In this document: one piece after another, positions 26,131-36,640 of the stretch | Layout: each line of letters begins with the position of its first letter | How positions within the stretch are numbered: position 1 is the first letter of the stretch | From: Atrichornis clamosus | Taxonomy: Eukaryota; Chordata; Aves; Passeriformes; Menuridae | Assembly: GCA_013400975.1 (NCBI GenBank) | Contig: WBMZ01009479.1 | Location: 124,001-188,000 of the forward strand | Length of the DNA: 64,000 nt | Reading direction: 5' to 3' | Notes under the pieces: generated by a model | The model's database searches: none | What the model was told of the DNA's origin: nothing | Seen by the model: the letters and a program-made list of their open reading frames with translations, nothing else | Translations under genes and position numbers: made by a program

Positions 26131-29100
26131 ATGATCCCTTGCCTTTTTTTTGTTGAAGATCCGCAGTGTTCGTCAAAATAATTTGTCTCACCTTTTCTTT
26201 CTGCTCCTTTAGAGGCCTTAAATGCAGAGTGCAAGTCCCTCTGTCTCGACATAGGCAGGTATTTGCCCTGCACTTGACATTTTCCAGCCACGCTGGATGA
26301 ATGACTAAGCAGTGATCCATGTAAACGTCGTGTCACCTGGAGCCTGTTGGGATACCTTCTAACAGGAGGTGAAAAAGATAATCCTTTCCCTTCTTTCGTT
26401 CACCTGAAAGGTGAATCACTCTATTTGTGCTGTCTGGGAAATTAAAACACCTTCATTTAGCTCTGCTACTTCAGAGCAAGCACCTTTCTGAAATGCAGAG
26501 GCGCTTTGGAAGGCCTGTGTTCAGACGAGTGCAGATATTCTGAACACCACTTCATGTATTTATTACAGCTCGTGCCTTGCAATCTCAGAAGGTGATGAGT
26601 TTATATTTTCCATGACACCTCCAGCAGATGATAGGGTACATGCCACAGTTTTCCTTAAATACTTGGGAATGTGAGAAAAAGGCCTCTTTGGCATGTATAT
26701 AACTTGTTACTCCTTTTCCTTTAGAACTAAACTCAGTAAAGTTACTAACTGAAATTTCTGAACTGGCGGAAGGGATGTGCAGAACCACCTTGAAGGTGCT
26801 CCAAATCCCCTCATCCCATGCTAAACCAAATAAACCTGGTCCAATGCTTGGCTGCTCTAACCGCAGCTACCTTGTCTCTTTGTAAGGTTGGAAGAACCAC
26901 ATGTCTCTGCTTAGTATTTCTGAGTGCTTTTTATGATATATTTTAGTTTTTATAAAAGATTCTGGACTAATGAGTAGTGTCACTCAGGGAATGTGGCTGG
27001 GTCAGTGGAATGAGTGACAGACAGGAGACCTGGGTCCTGCTTTCTTCATTGCATGGCTTCAAATGAGTGTTTTTCTGCTCCTGCCTTGACCATCAGGTCT
27101 GTCCAGGCAGGTCAGGCCAAGAAGCCCTGGCACAGCGGGATATTTTAGCACAGGCTGCACTGCACCAGCTGCAGGCTTTTTTGCTGTTCCCGAGTTCACA
27201 GAAATAATGGTTCTGATGCAATAAATCCACCCTGTTGGCAGCCAGAGCCGTGCACACCCCCTTACCTGGCAGAGGGGGCTCAATGCAGGGTGGCAGCAGC
27301 CCCTGCCCCACGTGCTGATGTTGTGGCTGGGTCCTCCTGCAGCTCCAACCCAGCAGGGCTGTCACTGACTCTATCAATTAAAGCCCACACTGCTGGATAA
27401 TTCCCTGAGTGCTGGGAGAGGCTTGTTCTCACTGGGGTGTAACAAGAGTAATTATAATAATGACTCGCCCATTCCTCACCACCGCAGTTTCTCTTAGCAA
27501 CAGGCTTGAGCACCGCGAGAAATGTGATCAAAGTGCAAAGAGAATTCTCTTTGATGCAAAGGAGTTTTTGTTGCTGTTTTGGTTGGGGAGGGCAGGCAGG
27601 GGAGGCTGTCAATGCAGTCAGCTAGTGACAAACAGGGGATAAAGCTCCACGGGGATTAGCAAAGCCTGAATGCAAGTCAAGTGCTCTGATTCTGTAATTT
27701 CAACCAAGTAGCAAAGCAACCTACAGGCTTTTTAGTGTTTAGGTGGCCACAAAGAAGCTTTGCTGTCATCTCTGAAACACTTTCTCAATAAGAAATTTCC
27801 TGGAACACCAAGGTCTTATTTCTTGTGGGAGGTTAAGTCATAGCATTATCTCCTCAGGTGAAAATTCATTATGTTCATCTTCTATGTGTGTTGAACAGCC
27901 TCCTCCTGTACAACAGGCTGCCCATCTCTCCCTTAGGCAGTAACAGCATCAAGTGGTGTTCACTGCTACTTATCTTGCTCACCTGCCAATTAGCTATAAA
28001 CTGTAAGAAGCATTGTACCCAAAAAGAAAAAAAAAAAAAAAAAAAAAAAAAAAGCTGGATCAGTTTCAAGTTTAATTAGTCCAAAAGAATTCAATATATT
28101 ATTGCCTCAAACAAAAGAAGAAAAATCCGAACCTTTAATCCTCTTTGAAGATGTTTCTTACTGATATATCCCATCACATATTTTTAACACTGGTGACAGT
28201 ACTTAGAGAAATCATATCCCATGTTCGGTTAAGCCAGGAAATGCACTTGATTCTCCTACTACAATTTTCACAGCAGCTTAGTAAATGCAACCTCTTTACC
28301 CCTTGTAAATCACCCCATCAGTGGTACTTGGTGAAATGCTGTGCAATAAATGGAATAGCTGTAAATTCATTTATTGTGTTTGCATCTCTATTGCATTTAC
28401 CTTGCATGTATGGATTTATTATTCAAGCATTGCCTTTTTTTAAAGATGTTAAGGTGCTTAGCGGGTTTCCACGCTGCTGTTTGTGTCTCATGACTGAGAG
28501 TAAACCTGATCTGGGGAGGGAGCACAGGTGAGATTCACCCCCATCCTTGGAGAGTGGCCACAGGGACAACGGGAGAGCCAGGCCCTGAGGATAATCCCAT
28601 CTCAGGGGCTTGGCTCAGGTGGGGCTGGGGGGCACAGTGGGCTGGCTGAGCACCCACAGGAGGAAAATGCCTTTAATTCAGTGTCTCTGAGAGATGATGC
28701 TTGACCCAGGAGACACAAAAATGCTGTATGGCCAAAAGAAGGAGGGAAAGGAAGAGGAATGGGGGGTTTATTCTTATGGAATTCAAATACAGCCACGAGC
28801 CACAGACTTCCAAGGGTATTTTTCTCACTCACAAGCTCTTAGGGTGTCCTTGTGCTACGACCAGGCTGCTTGAGTTGAGCCCCCTCTGGCTTTGTGGGGC
28901 TTGGCTGCAGGAGGGGTGGCTGGCACCTGTTTGGGATCCCACGGCAGGGCCTCAGCAGGGGAAGACTTCACACACGGAAATGCACCTGTATCTTCCTGTA
29001 GTGCTGCTCTCCTGAAGTGCGGCAGGCCCGGGTTTAAAGAGGGATGGGGCTGGATGTCAGAGGGCACACCCAGACACGACCTTACCTGAGCGCAACCAGG

Positions 29101-30480
29101 CAAAGCTGAGGGTGCCAAGGGCTCTGACCCCCTCCCTGCGACTCAACACTGTTGTTAGAAATTACAAGGGCTCAAAATCTGGTGTTCCAGGGTAGCCAAA
29201 CAACCATGAAAGGATTTTTCTCCAAACAACGTTTTCTTTGGCAGATTTCAAAAGAACCCTCCAAGTATCTTCAAAGTTTGGACTAATTGTTTGTTTTTCA
29301 CACAAGTGCAACAGTTTATTTTGCTTTCCCTTTGAATCAGCTCAGGTACTAATCTGAGAGCTACAGAGACTGGAGTTTGCTGCAAATTATTAAAAGGCTG
29401 GCATGCTTCCTCTGTGCTTTCCCCATAACTGAAAAAGTGCTGACTCTGTTTTGCTTTAAAACCAAGCAGGTTCTTTGTGATCATCAGATTTACAAAACAA
29501 GACTATTTTCAACAAAAACTGCTTCAGGAGTAAAGGTCCTTACTGGATGGCATTGTTTCATATTTTCTTCTTGATTTATACTCCTCTTTTTTTTTTAAAC
29601 ACTGAACTCTTGAAACTTACATTCCTCAGGAGATCTATTCTCCAAAAAAATGAGCAATTAAAAAATGAGTAATTGAAAACAAAAGGTGTCATTTTAAGTT
29701 TTAAAATGTGACATTTGAAAATGGAATATGCACTATTATGCAATCCTGTTACTTTGTGTATTATTATGCAGCAGCATAAAGTGCAGCATCATTTTGGACA
29801 AGGGCACACTTACAGAGTTCTTGATTTTAACTCTTCCTAAGCGTTCATTTCTTGATTTCAGAGCATTACAAACACATTTGGAGCTGCATATTAGTTGCTA
29901 ACACTGCTCAGAGGTCCTGATTTAACCCTTCTCAGCGAGGTGGCTGTGGAGTGCAAACCAGTCGGATTATAAACCTGCACTTTTGCTCTGCTTGGAGCCT
30001 AAATGCCCAATGTCAGGGTTTGATATCAGCCTTCAGGGGTGGGTTCACTTGTGCGGCGTGGGACAACCCGCGACCAGAGCTGGGGACAAATCTCCTCCCA
30101 AAGGACGTTTGCTCCTGGCGGCTGCCAGGAATTCGTCCGGAGGTGCTGCTGATGACGATGCAGAAGCTGGGATCGGAGGCGGAAGGAAAGCGCTGAAAAC
30201 CGGCTATTCGGACCTTTTCCATGGTTTAAGGCAGCCCTCTAGAGACAGGAGAGAACAGTGCCGGGAGTGCGGTCACAGCGGGGCTGTGAGGGAGCGCTGA
30301 GCTCGGGCAACTAAATTTATCCCGGTTTTTTATTTGTTTGTTTTTATTTGTATTCTAATGTTTTTGTGCTCTTGTATGTGTGTGTCTTCCTTGTTGTTTG
30401 TTCCTTCGTGGCTATTTTGTTTAGTTTCCTTTTAGTACAAAACTTTGCCACTTACCTAAAAAATGGAGTACTCCAAATGT
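26131..30480. other. Unique non-coding sequence with poly-A tract and conserved-looking stretches
   Basis: No gene recognised. A poly-A tract lies at 28027-28053. Stretches at about 27425-27570 and 28130-28480 have the texture of conserved non-coding DNA and are listed as findings. The longest open frame, 128 codons at 28145-28531, starts at TTG and lies inside the second of these. Confidence 0.5.
28027..28053 (+). repeat. 27-base poly-A tract
   Basis: Twenty-seven uninterrupted A, preceded by AAAAAG. A TATAAA word, a known variant polyadenylation signal, lies about 20-25 bases upstream at 27995-28000. This is the spacing expected at the 3' end of a reverse-transcribed messenger copy. The body of such a copy was not identified, so a plain A-tract expansion is equally possible. 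Confidence 0.9.
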
Positions 30481-30755
30481 AGTGACAGGAGAAGGGAGAA
30501 TGGCTGCAAACGGCCAGAGGGCAGGGTTAGTTTAGATGTTAGGAGGAAATTCCTCCCTGTGAGGGTGCTGAGGCCCTGGCACGGGGTGCCCAGAGAAGCT
30601 GTGGCTGCCCCTGGATCCCTGGAAATGTCCAAGGCCAGGTTGGACGGGGCTTGGAGCAACCTGGGATAGTGGGAGGTGTCCCTGCCCGTGGCAGGGGGTG
30701 GAATGAGATGAGCTTTAAAGTCCCTTCCAACCCAAACCATTCTATGATTTTATGA
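30481..30755 (+). repeat. CR1 LINE 3'-terminal copy
   Basis: Sense copy of about 275 bases starting at AGTGACAGGAGAAGGGAGAA. It continues through TTAGTTTAGATGTTAGGAGG, CCTCCCTGTGAGGGTGCTGA, CCTGGCACGGGGTGCCCAGA and GGGAGGTGTCCCTGCCCGTG to the tail CCATTCTATGATTTTATGA. The 3' end is complete and the 5' end truncated. Confidence 0.94.
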
Positions 30756-32035
30756 AATCCTTATTTCACAATTATTGTCTTCCATAGCACTCTCAACACT
30801 TTGAATACACTGGTAAATGCACAGTAGCAGGAGCACAGGTGCAGTTTCAGCACATCAATCCAAGCTTTGTCCAGGTGGGAGGGAATTCCTGCTCTGAGAA
30901 CAGGTTACCTGGGGTAGTGCTGGGCAGCAGCTCCGGGAGTGAACTCTCCAGAGCACATGGAAACACAGAGGGATGCCAAATTACTGCAGTGAAGTTTGGG
31001 TTAGATGTTAAAACATGCCCCAGTTTAATTCTGCCCCTGGACTAAAGTTTGCCCTTGAAGAGTTTCCTGCGGGATCCTGGCACCTGATGAGCTCCTAGGG
31101 CAGGAATGCATTCCAGCAACGGCCCTGTCTTCATCACACCAGCTTTAACTTGCCCATCATTTTCTCAAACTGCTGGATGCTCAAACATAGCTGCTGCGTC
31201 TGAAAGCTTTACAAACCATCTGGTGAGGCCTCAAAAATCCAGAGCTTCTGGCAAGTGAGGGAAGTTTGAGATAGAGGGTCTCTGTGGGATCTCCCTCCTG
31301 AGTTCCCATCTGCTGCAGCTGCTACGTGAGATTTCCCCATCTGGCTCAGCCGACTTCAAACGAGCTCCCTGCCCTGGGGGCTGTGACGTGTGACCCTGAG
31401 AAAGCAACTTTGCATGGAGAAAACATGCAAATGTCAGTTCTGGAACTTAGGCCTCGTTTTTTTGTTATCAGCAGCTTTCAAGTAAAATATCATATGTGCC
31501 GTGTAAGAACCAGCCCATCCTGGCTTCTCTTCCCTGCCCCAAAGCAGAATAACCAATCTATCTGATTTCACAATAAAATGCAAAAAGTCACTTAATTTTG
31601 TGTGTTTATGTGTTTTCCTTAAGCTGCCTTTTGAAGGAAAATGCCTTCAATATTTTAGAAAGTGCAGATAATTGAGCAAAAATACACTGTCAAAAATACA
31701 CTGTCAAAAATACACAGTAACTCCCATATAATACCTGTTGCTGAAAGCAGGTGTTTGACAAACCAATCAGTTTACTGGGAGAATCACATCAGTCTTCATT
31801 TTAGTGCAAACTGATGTTGAGTATTCTCCCCACAGAAGATTTTTTTTTCTGGGATGGCAGAAACTGATTCTATAATTGGTAGAGATTGTGTGTTGTTTCT
31901 TTATGTGATTTTTGTATATTTTTTCTCTTTGCCAGCAGCCACTCTTTTTCTTCCCAAAAGAAAATTCAAAGCACTGCTGAATATCAGGTGATTGGGTCTA
32001 ATCCACTGTGATGGACATGAGTTGGCATTTTTACT
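30756..32035. other. Unique non-coding sequence
   Basis: No gene recognised. A 14-base unit is repeated three times at 31677-31718. The remaining sequence is unassigned. Confidence 0.55.
31677..31718 (+). repeat. 14-base unit repeated three times
   Basis: CAAAAATACACTGT at 31677-31690 and 31691-31704, and CAAAAATACACAGT at 31705-31718. The third copy differs by one base. It is a small clean minisatellite seed. Confidence 0.93.
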
Positions 32036-32200
32036 GAATCCCAGGATCAATTAAGTTGGAAAAGTCCTCTGAGATCATGAAATCCAACCTGTGTTCGATC
32101 CCCACCTTGTCACACAGACCAGAGCACTGAGAGCCACATCCAGTCACTCCTTGGACCCTTTCAGGGATGGTGAATTCAGCTACAGAGCTTGTGACTGGGC
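32036..32200 (-). repeat. CR1 LINE 3'-end fragment, diverged
   Basis: The plus strand reads GAATCCCAGGATCAATTAAG, TTGGAAAAGTCCTCTGAGAT, CATGAAATCCAACCTG, AGAGCCACATCCAGTCACTC and TTTCAGGGATGGTGAATTC. This is the reverse complement of a CR1 end of the subfamily with the AGGGATGGTGACTCCACC block. Divergence is high, so this is an older insertion. Confidence 0.75.
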
Positions 32201-34621
32201 AGTCGGTGTTTCACAGCCTTCAGGATTAACAGATTTATACCTGACCGATGAAAATCTCTTCCGTCATGCCAATCCCAGTCCGAACCAAATTCCTCAGGCA
32301 TCCTGGTGATGAAATGGGGCAGCAGCAGCCACAAAATGACTGAAGTATCCCCCAAAAGGTTCGACTGACTGGGGAAGTTTTCAGTGTGCTTGAGTGGCTG
32401 GAATGACGCTCTAGGAACGTGCCTGGCAGCTTGGTGTGTTATCTGTGCTTCTGGGGGCAAACAGGTCCTGGCAGTGTGAAATTTGATACATTTTCACCTT
32501 TGGTTTGGGCATAAGAAATCTCTCCAAGCAGAGCGGAGCCAGAGATGGGCCCAGTGCAAAACCTTCAGTCTGAACAGCCCCATAACCACTCTTGTTTTAT
32601 GGGCTCAGGTCTGTTTGAAAATTAGCAAAACAACATAAAACACTCTTCTTGGGATGTCATTTTGTGTGTGCCTTTCAGAATCAGTGCACTTCCCTTGGAG
32701 CATGCAGATGTTGTGCCATGTGCGTCCAGATGGATGGCATAAACAAGGCTCTCTTTTTTTTTATTATTTGGAAAACAACTGTAATTTCTAAATTGTCACA
32801 GGATTGTTTACTTTGGTCCACATCTGACAGAAACAATTGAAGTCACTGAACTGAACAGAAGTTAAACCAAAAGTTTTTATATGTCACCTGGGATAACAGA
32901 GCAATCTGTGATTTCTGACCTCTCTAAGCTAAGGAGCATCTGATGAAAAAAAAGGGCAAGTTTAAACCAAGGAAAAGGGGATACTTTTTCATGTGGGTGG
33001 TCACTTTGGGACCAGGATCCCAAAGTGTGTGGACAGATTCATGTAAAAAAAAAAAAAAATTGTCATTTAAATATGTAATCTCTGTATCTGACTCAAGAAA
33101 TCTCTAAGTCACCGATCACCAGAGGAGCGATTACTCTGAAGCCTTTCACTGTAAGATGTTCTGATCTTCCTTAAGAATCTCCTGTGAGCTTCTACGAGGG
33201 AAGAGGTAATAGTATCAGTAAACTTTGCCCAGATAAAGTGCAGCTGTTCGTTTGTTCACACTCACTGAGGAAGGCCAGGAATATTCAACATCACATAGAA
33301 ACAGCTCCAGTCATGCCCAAAACTTCAGACAGACCTGGTTCAACAAGATGGACCGGCATGGTCCTTATCTCAACCCATGAACCCTTTGTTGAATTTTCTC
33401 TCCTCTGTGCAGCTGCAGAGGGGACTGCGTGAGCAGCTCTGGTGGGCACCTGGCTGCACAAACCTCCTTACCAAAGCCTCTTTCAGCTGCCAGCCTTGGA
33501 TATTTTCCTACCTGGCTCCTGATTTTTTTTATATTGACACCTAAAATGCAACTTATCTGTGAAATTACAGTTATTGCAGCATCTTTCTTCCATGGGCAGG
33601 GAGGCTGAGCAACCAGCAACCTGAAATAACAACCCTGTGCAATTTGGTTGTGCTTTTTTTGATGCACTTGTTTTCACCTCCCCTAACCCTGTGCTGCCAT
33701 GATAAGCATGATCATTTTCTCCCTTGTGCTGTATTTGGGCCATATACTGGAATTTGATCCAACACTCACCATTTGCTAAGGATAAGAAATGGCTTTAATG
33801 CTGCACACCGACATGTGAATCCCATCAATTTTTCCCTGTTTCATTTCTTCCAATAACCCAACCAATTGGCTTGAGCAAGCAATTCAGGAAAAAAAAAATA
33901 AATGTAATAGAGGTCCCTCTTTTGAGAAAGGTACTTCTGTCCAATTGCTTTCATCTTGAGAATACAGCTCTGAGGTCTGTTTCAAGGGATGTCCTTCAGC
34001 AGGCAGCATGAATTGCAAAATCAGTCACACAAATGGCCTCCCATATATAAAAATAACCAATACATCAACAGGGCTGAAGCCAAGCAGCAGTTAAAATAAC
34101 TACTAGATCAGTAGCTCTAAACTTACAATAGACAGAGGCATCTGAAAAGGGAAAGAGCACGGCATTTTTAGCTTGATTTATATTATTACTTCATTTTTTA
34201 TTCAAGATATGAAACATTCTGAAAAGCAAACGCTAAAAATTGAAGAGATTGCCGTAACAAAAGGAAATACAGTGTAAGTGTCAAATTACTGGGGGAATAT
34301 TCCTGTCTCTAATGAGGTGGGGTGCTGTGGCTGAGAAAAAACTGGGATAGTCTTTGTGGTGGAAGAGCCTCCTTGGGTGGGGGCTGCAATCCCTGCTCGT
34401 GCCCCACGGAGTTTTCTGTCTTCCTTGCTGCTGCTCCAGGGACAAGCCTCACCCTGCTAGGGCAGGCATGAGACAGCAACTCCCTCTTAGGCCGAGCTGC
34501 ATTTATCCATGCTCGTGTTCCCGAAGTTTTCCAAGTGTTTATTTGGAGAGTTCCAACAGTCTAAATCTGGGAGGTAACAAGGTAGAGTGTACAGGTAAAA
34601 GCAGGGTTAGGAAACTCCAGC
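32201..34621. other. Unique AT-rich non-coding sequence
   Basis: No gene or nameable repeat. A poly-A run lies near 33045-33058. Open frames remain below about 110 codons and lack supporting signals. Confidence 0.55.
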
Positions 34622-34690
34622 AGGGGCATCTTCCAGGTTGCTCCAAACCTGGTCCAACCTGGCCTGGAATGCTTCCAGGATGAAGGCAAA
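34622..34690 (-). repeat. CR1 LINE internal fragment
   Basis: About 65 bases reading CATCTTCCAGGTTGCTCCAA and CAACCTGGCCTGGAATGCTT, which correspond in reverse to the CR1 block that includes the GCCAGGTTGGA and GAGCAACCTGG words. The terminal octamers are missing on the expected side, so it is an isolated fragment. Confidence 0.55.
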
Positions 34691-35563
34691 TAATATAAAT
34701 CCCTGGTGCATATTATACAAGATGAGAATAACCTTGTCTGTTTATGAGTGACAGGATTTAACGAGAGCATAGTTACTCAAAGACACATTTGATCAGCCTT
34801 AGAAGACAGCCTGAATCCTCACTCATTGGCAAAATTCATGCTGACTTCAGCAAGGCCAGAGTTTTACCTATTAATTGATTTTAAAAATGCAAATATATCC
34901 TCTTAGCTAAAGACAATTGTTCAATAAATTGTTGCTACCTGGATAAAACTCATAGAGGGAATAGATGCCCCTTTAGGTAAAACACATGTGCAAGTGAATA
35001 CAATTCTGGCTACAAAAACATCTGAGAAAATTCAGACCTAATAGGTCTTCAAAGCCTAACGTGTTTGAGATGCTCCCAAAGTTCAGTATAAATAGATATT
35101 GAACAATTAGATTCAACAGATTTCATTCAAATTGAGTGTGGAAGCTTCATTTTGAACTCTAATGACACCTTGCATTGCCCTGGGTTGATTCAGTGCTTTG
35201 GAAGCCCTGAAGATGAATTTCCTGTAGCTCTAATATTAATTTGAGCGTGTTTTCTGCTGTGCTGGCAGCTGCCAGGCTTACAGGAGAGCTGGTAATTCAT
35301 TTTATCAGGTGGTTTCCGAGGGGTGAAAACAGGTGCACCAGACATCACAGACAGCGCCAGGATACCCCACAGGCATCTGGAAGAGGAGAAATGTGCTTCC
35401 AGGGTTTTGATAGCTTTAATTGTGTGAAATATGTCAGCAGTGTTTGCTTGATAATTAGCAATGTTTACTTAGCAATCGGTAATGCTTAATTAGTTATGTT
35501 GGTAAGGAGGGTGTTTTTTAAAACTCTTGAAGATCCTGTGCTGCAGTGCTGAACAGGGAATTG
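34691..35563. other. Unique non-coding sequence
   Basis: No gene recognised. The stretch at about 35230-35505 has repeated TTAATTAG and TAATTAGCAATG words and an even texture like conserved non-coding DNA, but nothing firm can be said. Confidence 0.5.
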
Positions 35564-36115
35564 TGGAATTATAGAATCATTTAGGTTGGAAAAGTCCAAG
35601 AAATTAAAAATTGAGTCCTTCCACTGCCCTGCCACTCAGCCATGTCCCCAAGTGCCGCATCTACACGTCTCTTAAACCTCTCCAGGGATGGGGACCCCAT
35701 CACTGCCCTCGGCAGCCGTGCCAGGGCTGGACAACATTTCGGTGAAGAAAGTTTCCCTAATATCTGATCTAAACTCCCCTGGCACTACTTGAGGCTATTT
35801 CGCCTTGTCCTGTCCCTGTTCCCTGGGAGCAGAGCCCGACCCCCCCTGGCTGCCCCCTCCTGCCAGGGACTTGTGCAGAGCCAGAAGGGCCCCCTGAGCC
35901 TCCTTTGCTCCAGGCTGAGCCCCTTTCCCAGCTCCCTCAGCTGCTCCTGGTGCTCCAGACCCTTCCCCAGCTCCGTTCCCTTCCCTGGACGCGCTCCAGC
36001 CCCTCCATGTCCTTGTAATGAGGGACCCAAAGCTGCCCCCGGGATTGGGGGTCCCTCAGCAGTGCCAGCACAGGGGACGGGCGCTGCCCTGGTCCTGCTG
36101 CCACACTGTTCCTCA
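35564..36115 (-). repeat. CR1 LINE, long 3'-terminal copy
   Basis: About 550 bases in antisense: AATTATAGAATCATTTAGG, CCATGTCCCCAAGTGCCGCA, CCTCTCCAGGGATGGGGACC, CCTAATATCTGATCTAAACT, TTTCGCCTTGTCCTGTCCCT and, further upstream in element terms, CTCCAGCCCCTCCATGTCCT and GGACCCAAAGCTGCCCC. It is the second longest CR1 copy in the window. A 226-codon open frame on the minus strand (36465-35785) overlaps its 5' half, but that frame reads across the CR1 edge into CpG-dense sequence and matches no CR1 protein that I recognise. Confidence 0.9.
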
Positions 36116-36339
36116 TGGACACGCGAGCTCCTCAGACTGGCTGAGGATTCGGGAGAGGTGCAGGATTTGATGTCTGACTGCCGGACTGCCGGGGCACCCC
36201 CGGAGTGCTCCTTGCACTGCTGGGCTCTGAGTTTGTCTGTCCAGCCTCCGGGCAGGCCCTCACAGTGAACTTTGCACAGGGCTCCCAAGCTGCCGAGTAC
36301 TTTTAAAAGCGCTGGGTTACATCTCAACCCTGTTTTCCA

Positions 36340-36640
36340 GTTCCAGCCCCTCCAGCATTTCCCCGTTCCCGCATTTTCCGGACCCTCCGCCGGCCGGGCC
36401 TCCGCGCGCACTCCCCGCGGCCGCCACGCGAGGGCGCCCTCGAGCCGCGCATCCCGGCCGCGCATCCCGGGAAAAGCGGGATCAAATCACCTCCCTGCCC
36501 CGCATCCCGGGAAAAGCGGGATCAAATCACCTCCCTGCCCCGCATCCCGGGAAAAGCGGGATCAAATCACCTCCCGGCCCCGCATCCCGGGAGAAGTGGG
36601 ATCAAATCGCTCCCGGGCCCACAGCCTGACACGAAAAGGC
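36340..36640. promoter_or_regulatory. CpG-dense block (possible CpG island)
   Basis: By hand count there are about 23 CpG dinucleotides in the 120 bases from 36361 to 36480, far above the surrounding sequence, and CpG density continues through the tandem repeats to 36620. Blocks such as this in birds often mark promoters. No TATA box, recognisable first exon or known gene start was identified, and 158 codons stay open on the plus strand (36272-36748) without a meaningful product. GC-biased repair around a minisatellite is the main alternative. Confidence 0.55.
36461..36620 (+). repeat. Four 40-base tandem repeats (minisatellite)
   Basis: Four units of exactly 40 bases lie at 36461-36500, 36501-36540, 36541-36580 and 36581-36620. 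Units 1 and 2 are identical, unit 3 differs by one base near its end, and unit 4 has several changes. Every unit starts CGCATCCCGGGA. Each holds an inverted repeat, ATCCCG then a 7-base loop then CGGGAT, for example at 36464-36482; in unit 4 the right arm is TGGGAT. A period of 40 is not a multiple of three, so the units cannot encode a repeating peptide in one frame. Confidence 0.97.

Noticed and set aside
32090..32102. GTTCGATCC word resembling a tRNA B-box
   Set aside because: It lies within a CR1 fragment, there is no A-box at the right distance and no cloverleaf can be drawn.
35785..36465. Longest open frame in the window, 226 codons, minus strand
   Set aside because: Its 3' half lies in the 3' part of a CR1 copy and its 5' half in CpG-dense sequence poor in stop codons. 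No domain is recognised, and the frame crosses the repeat boundary.
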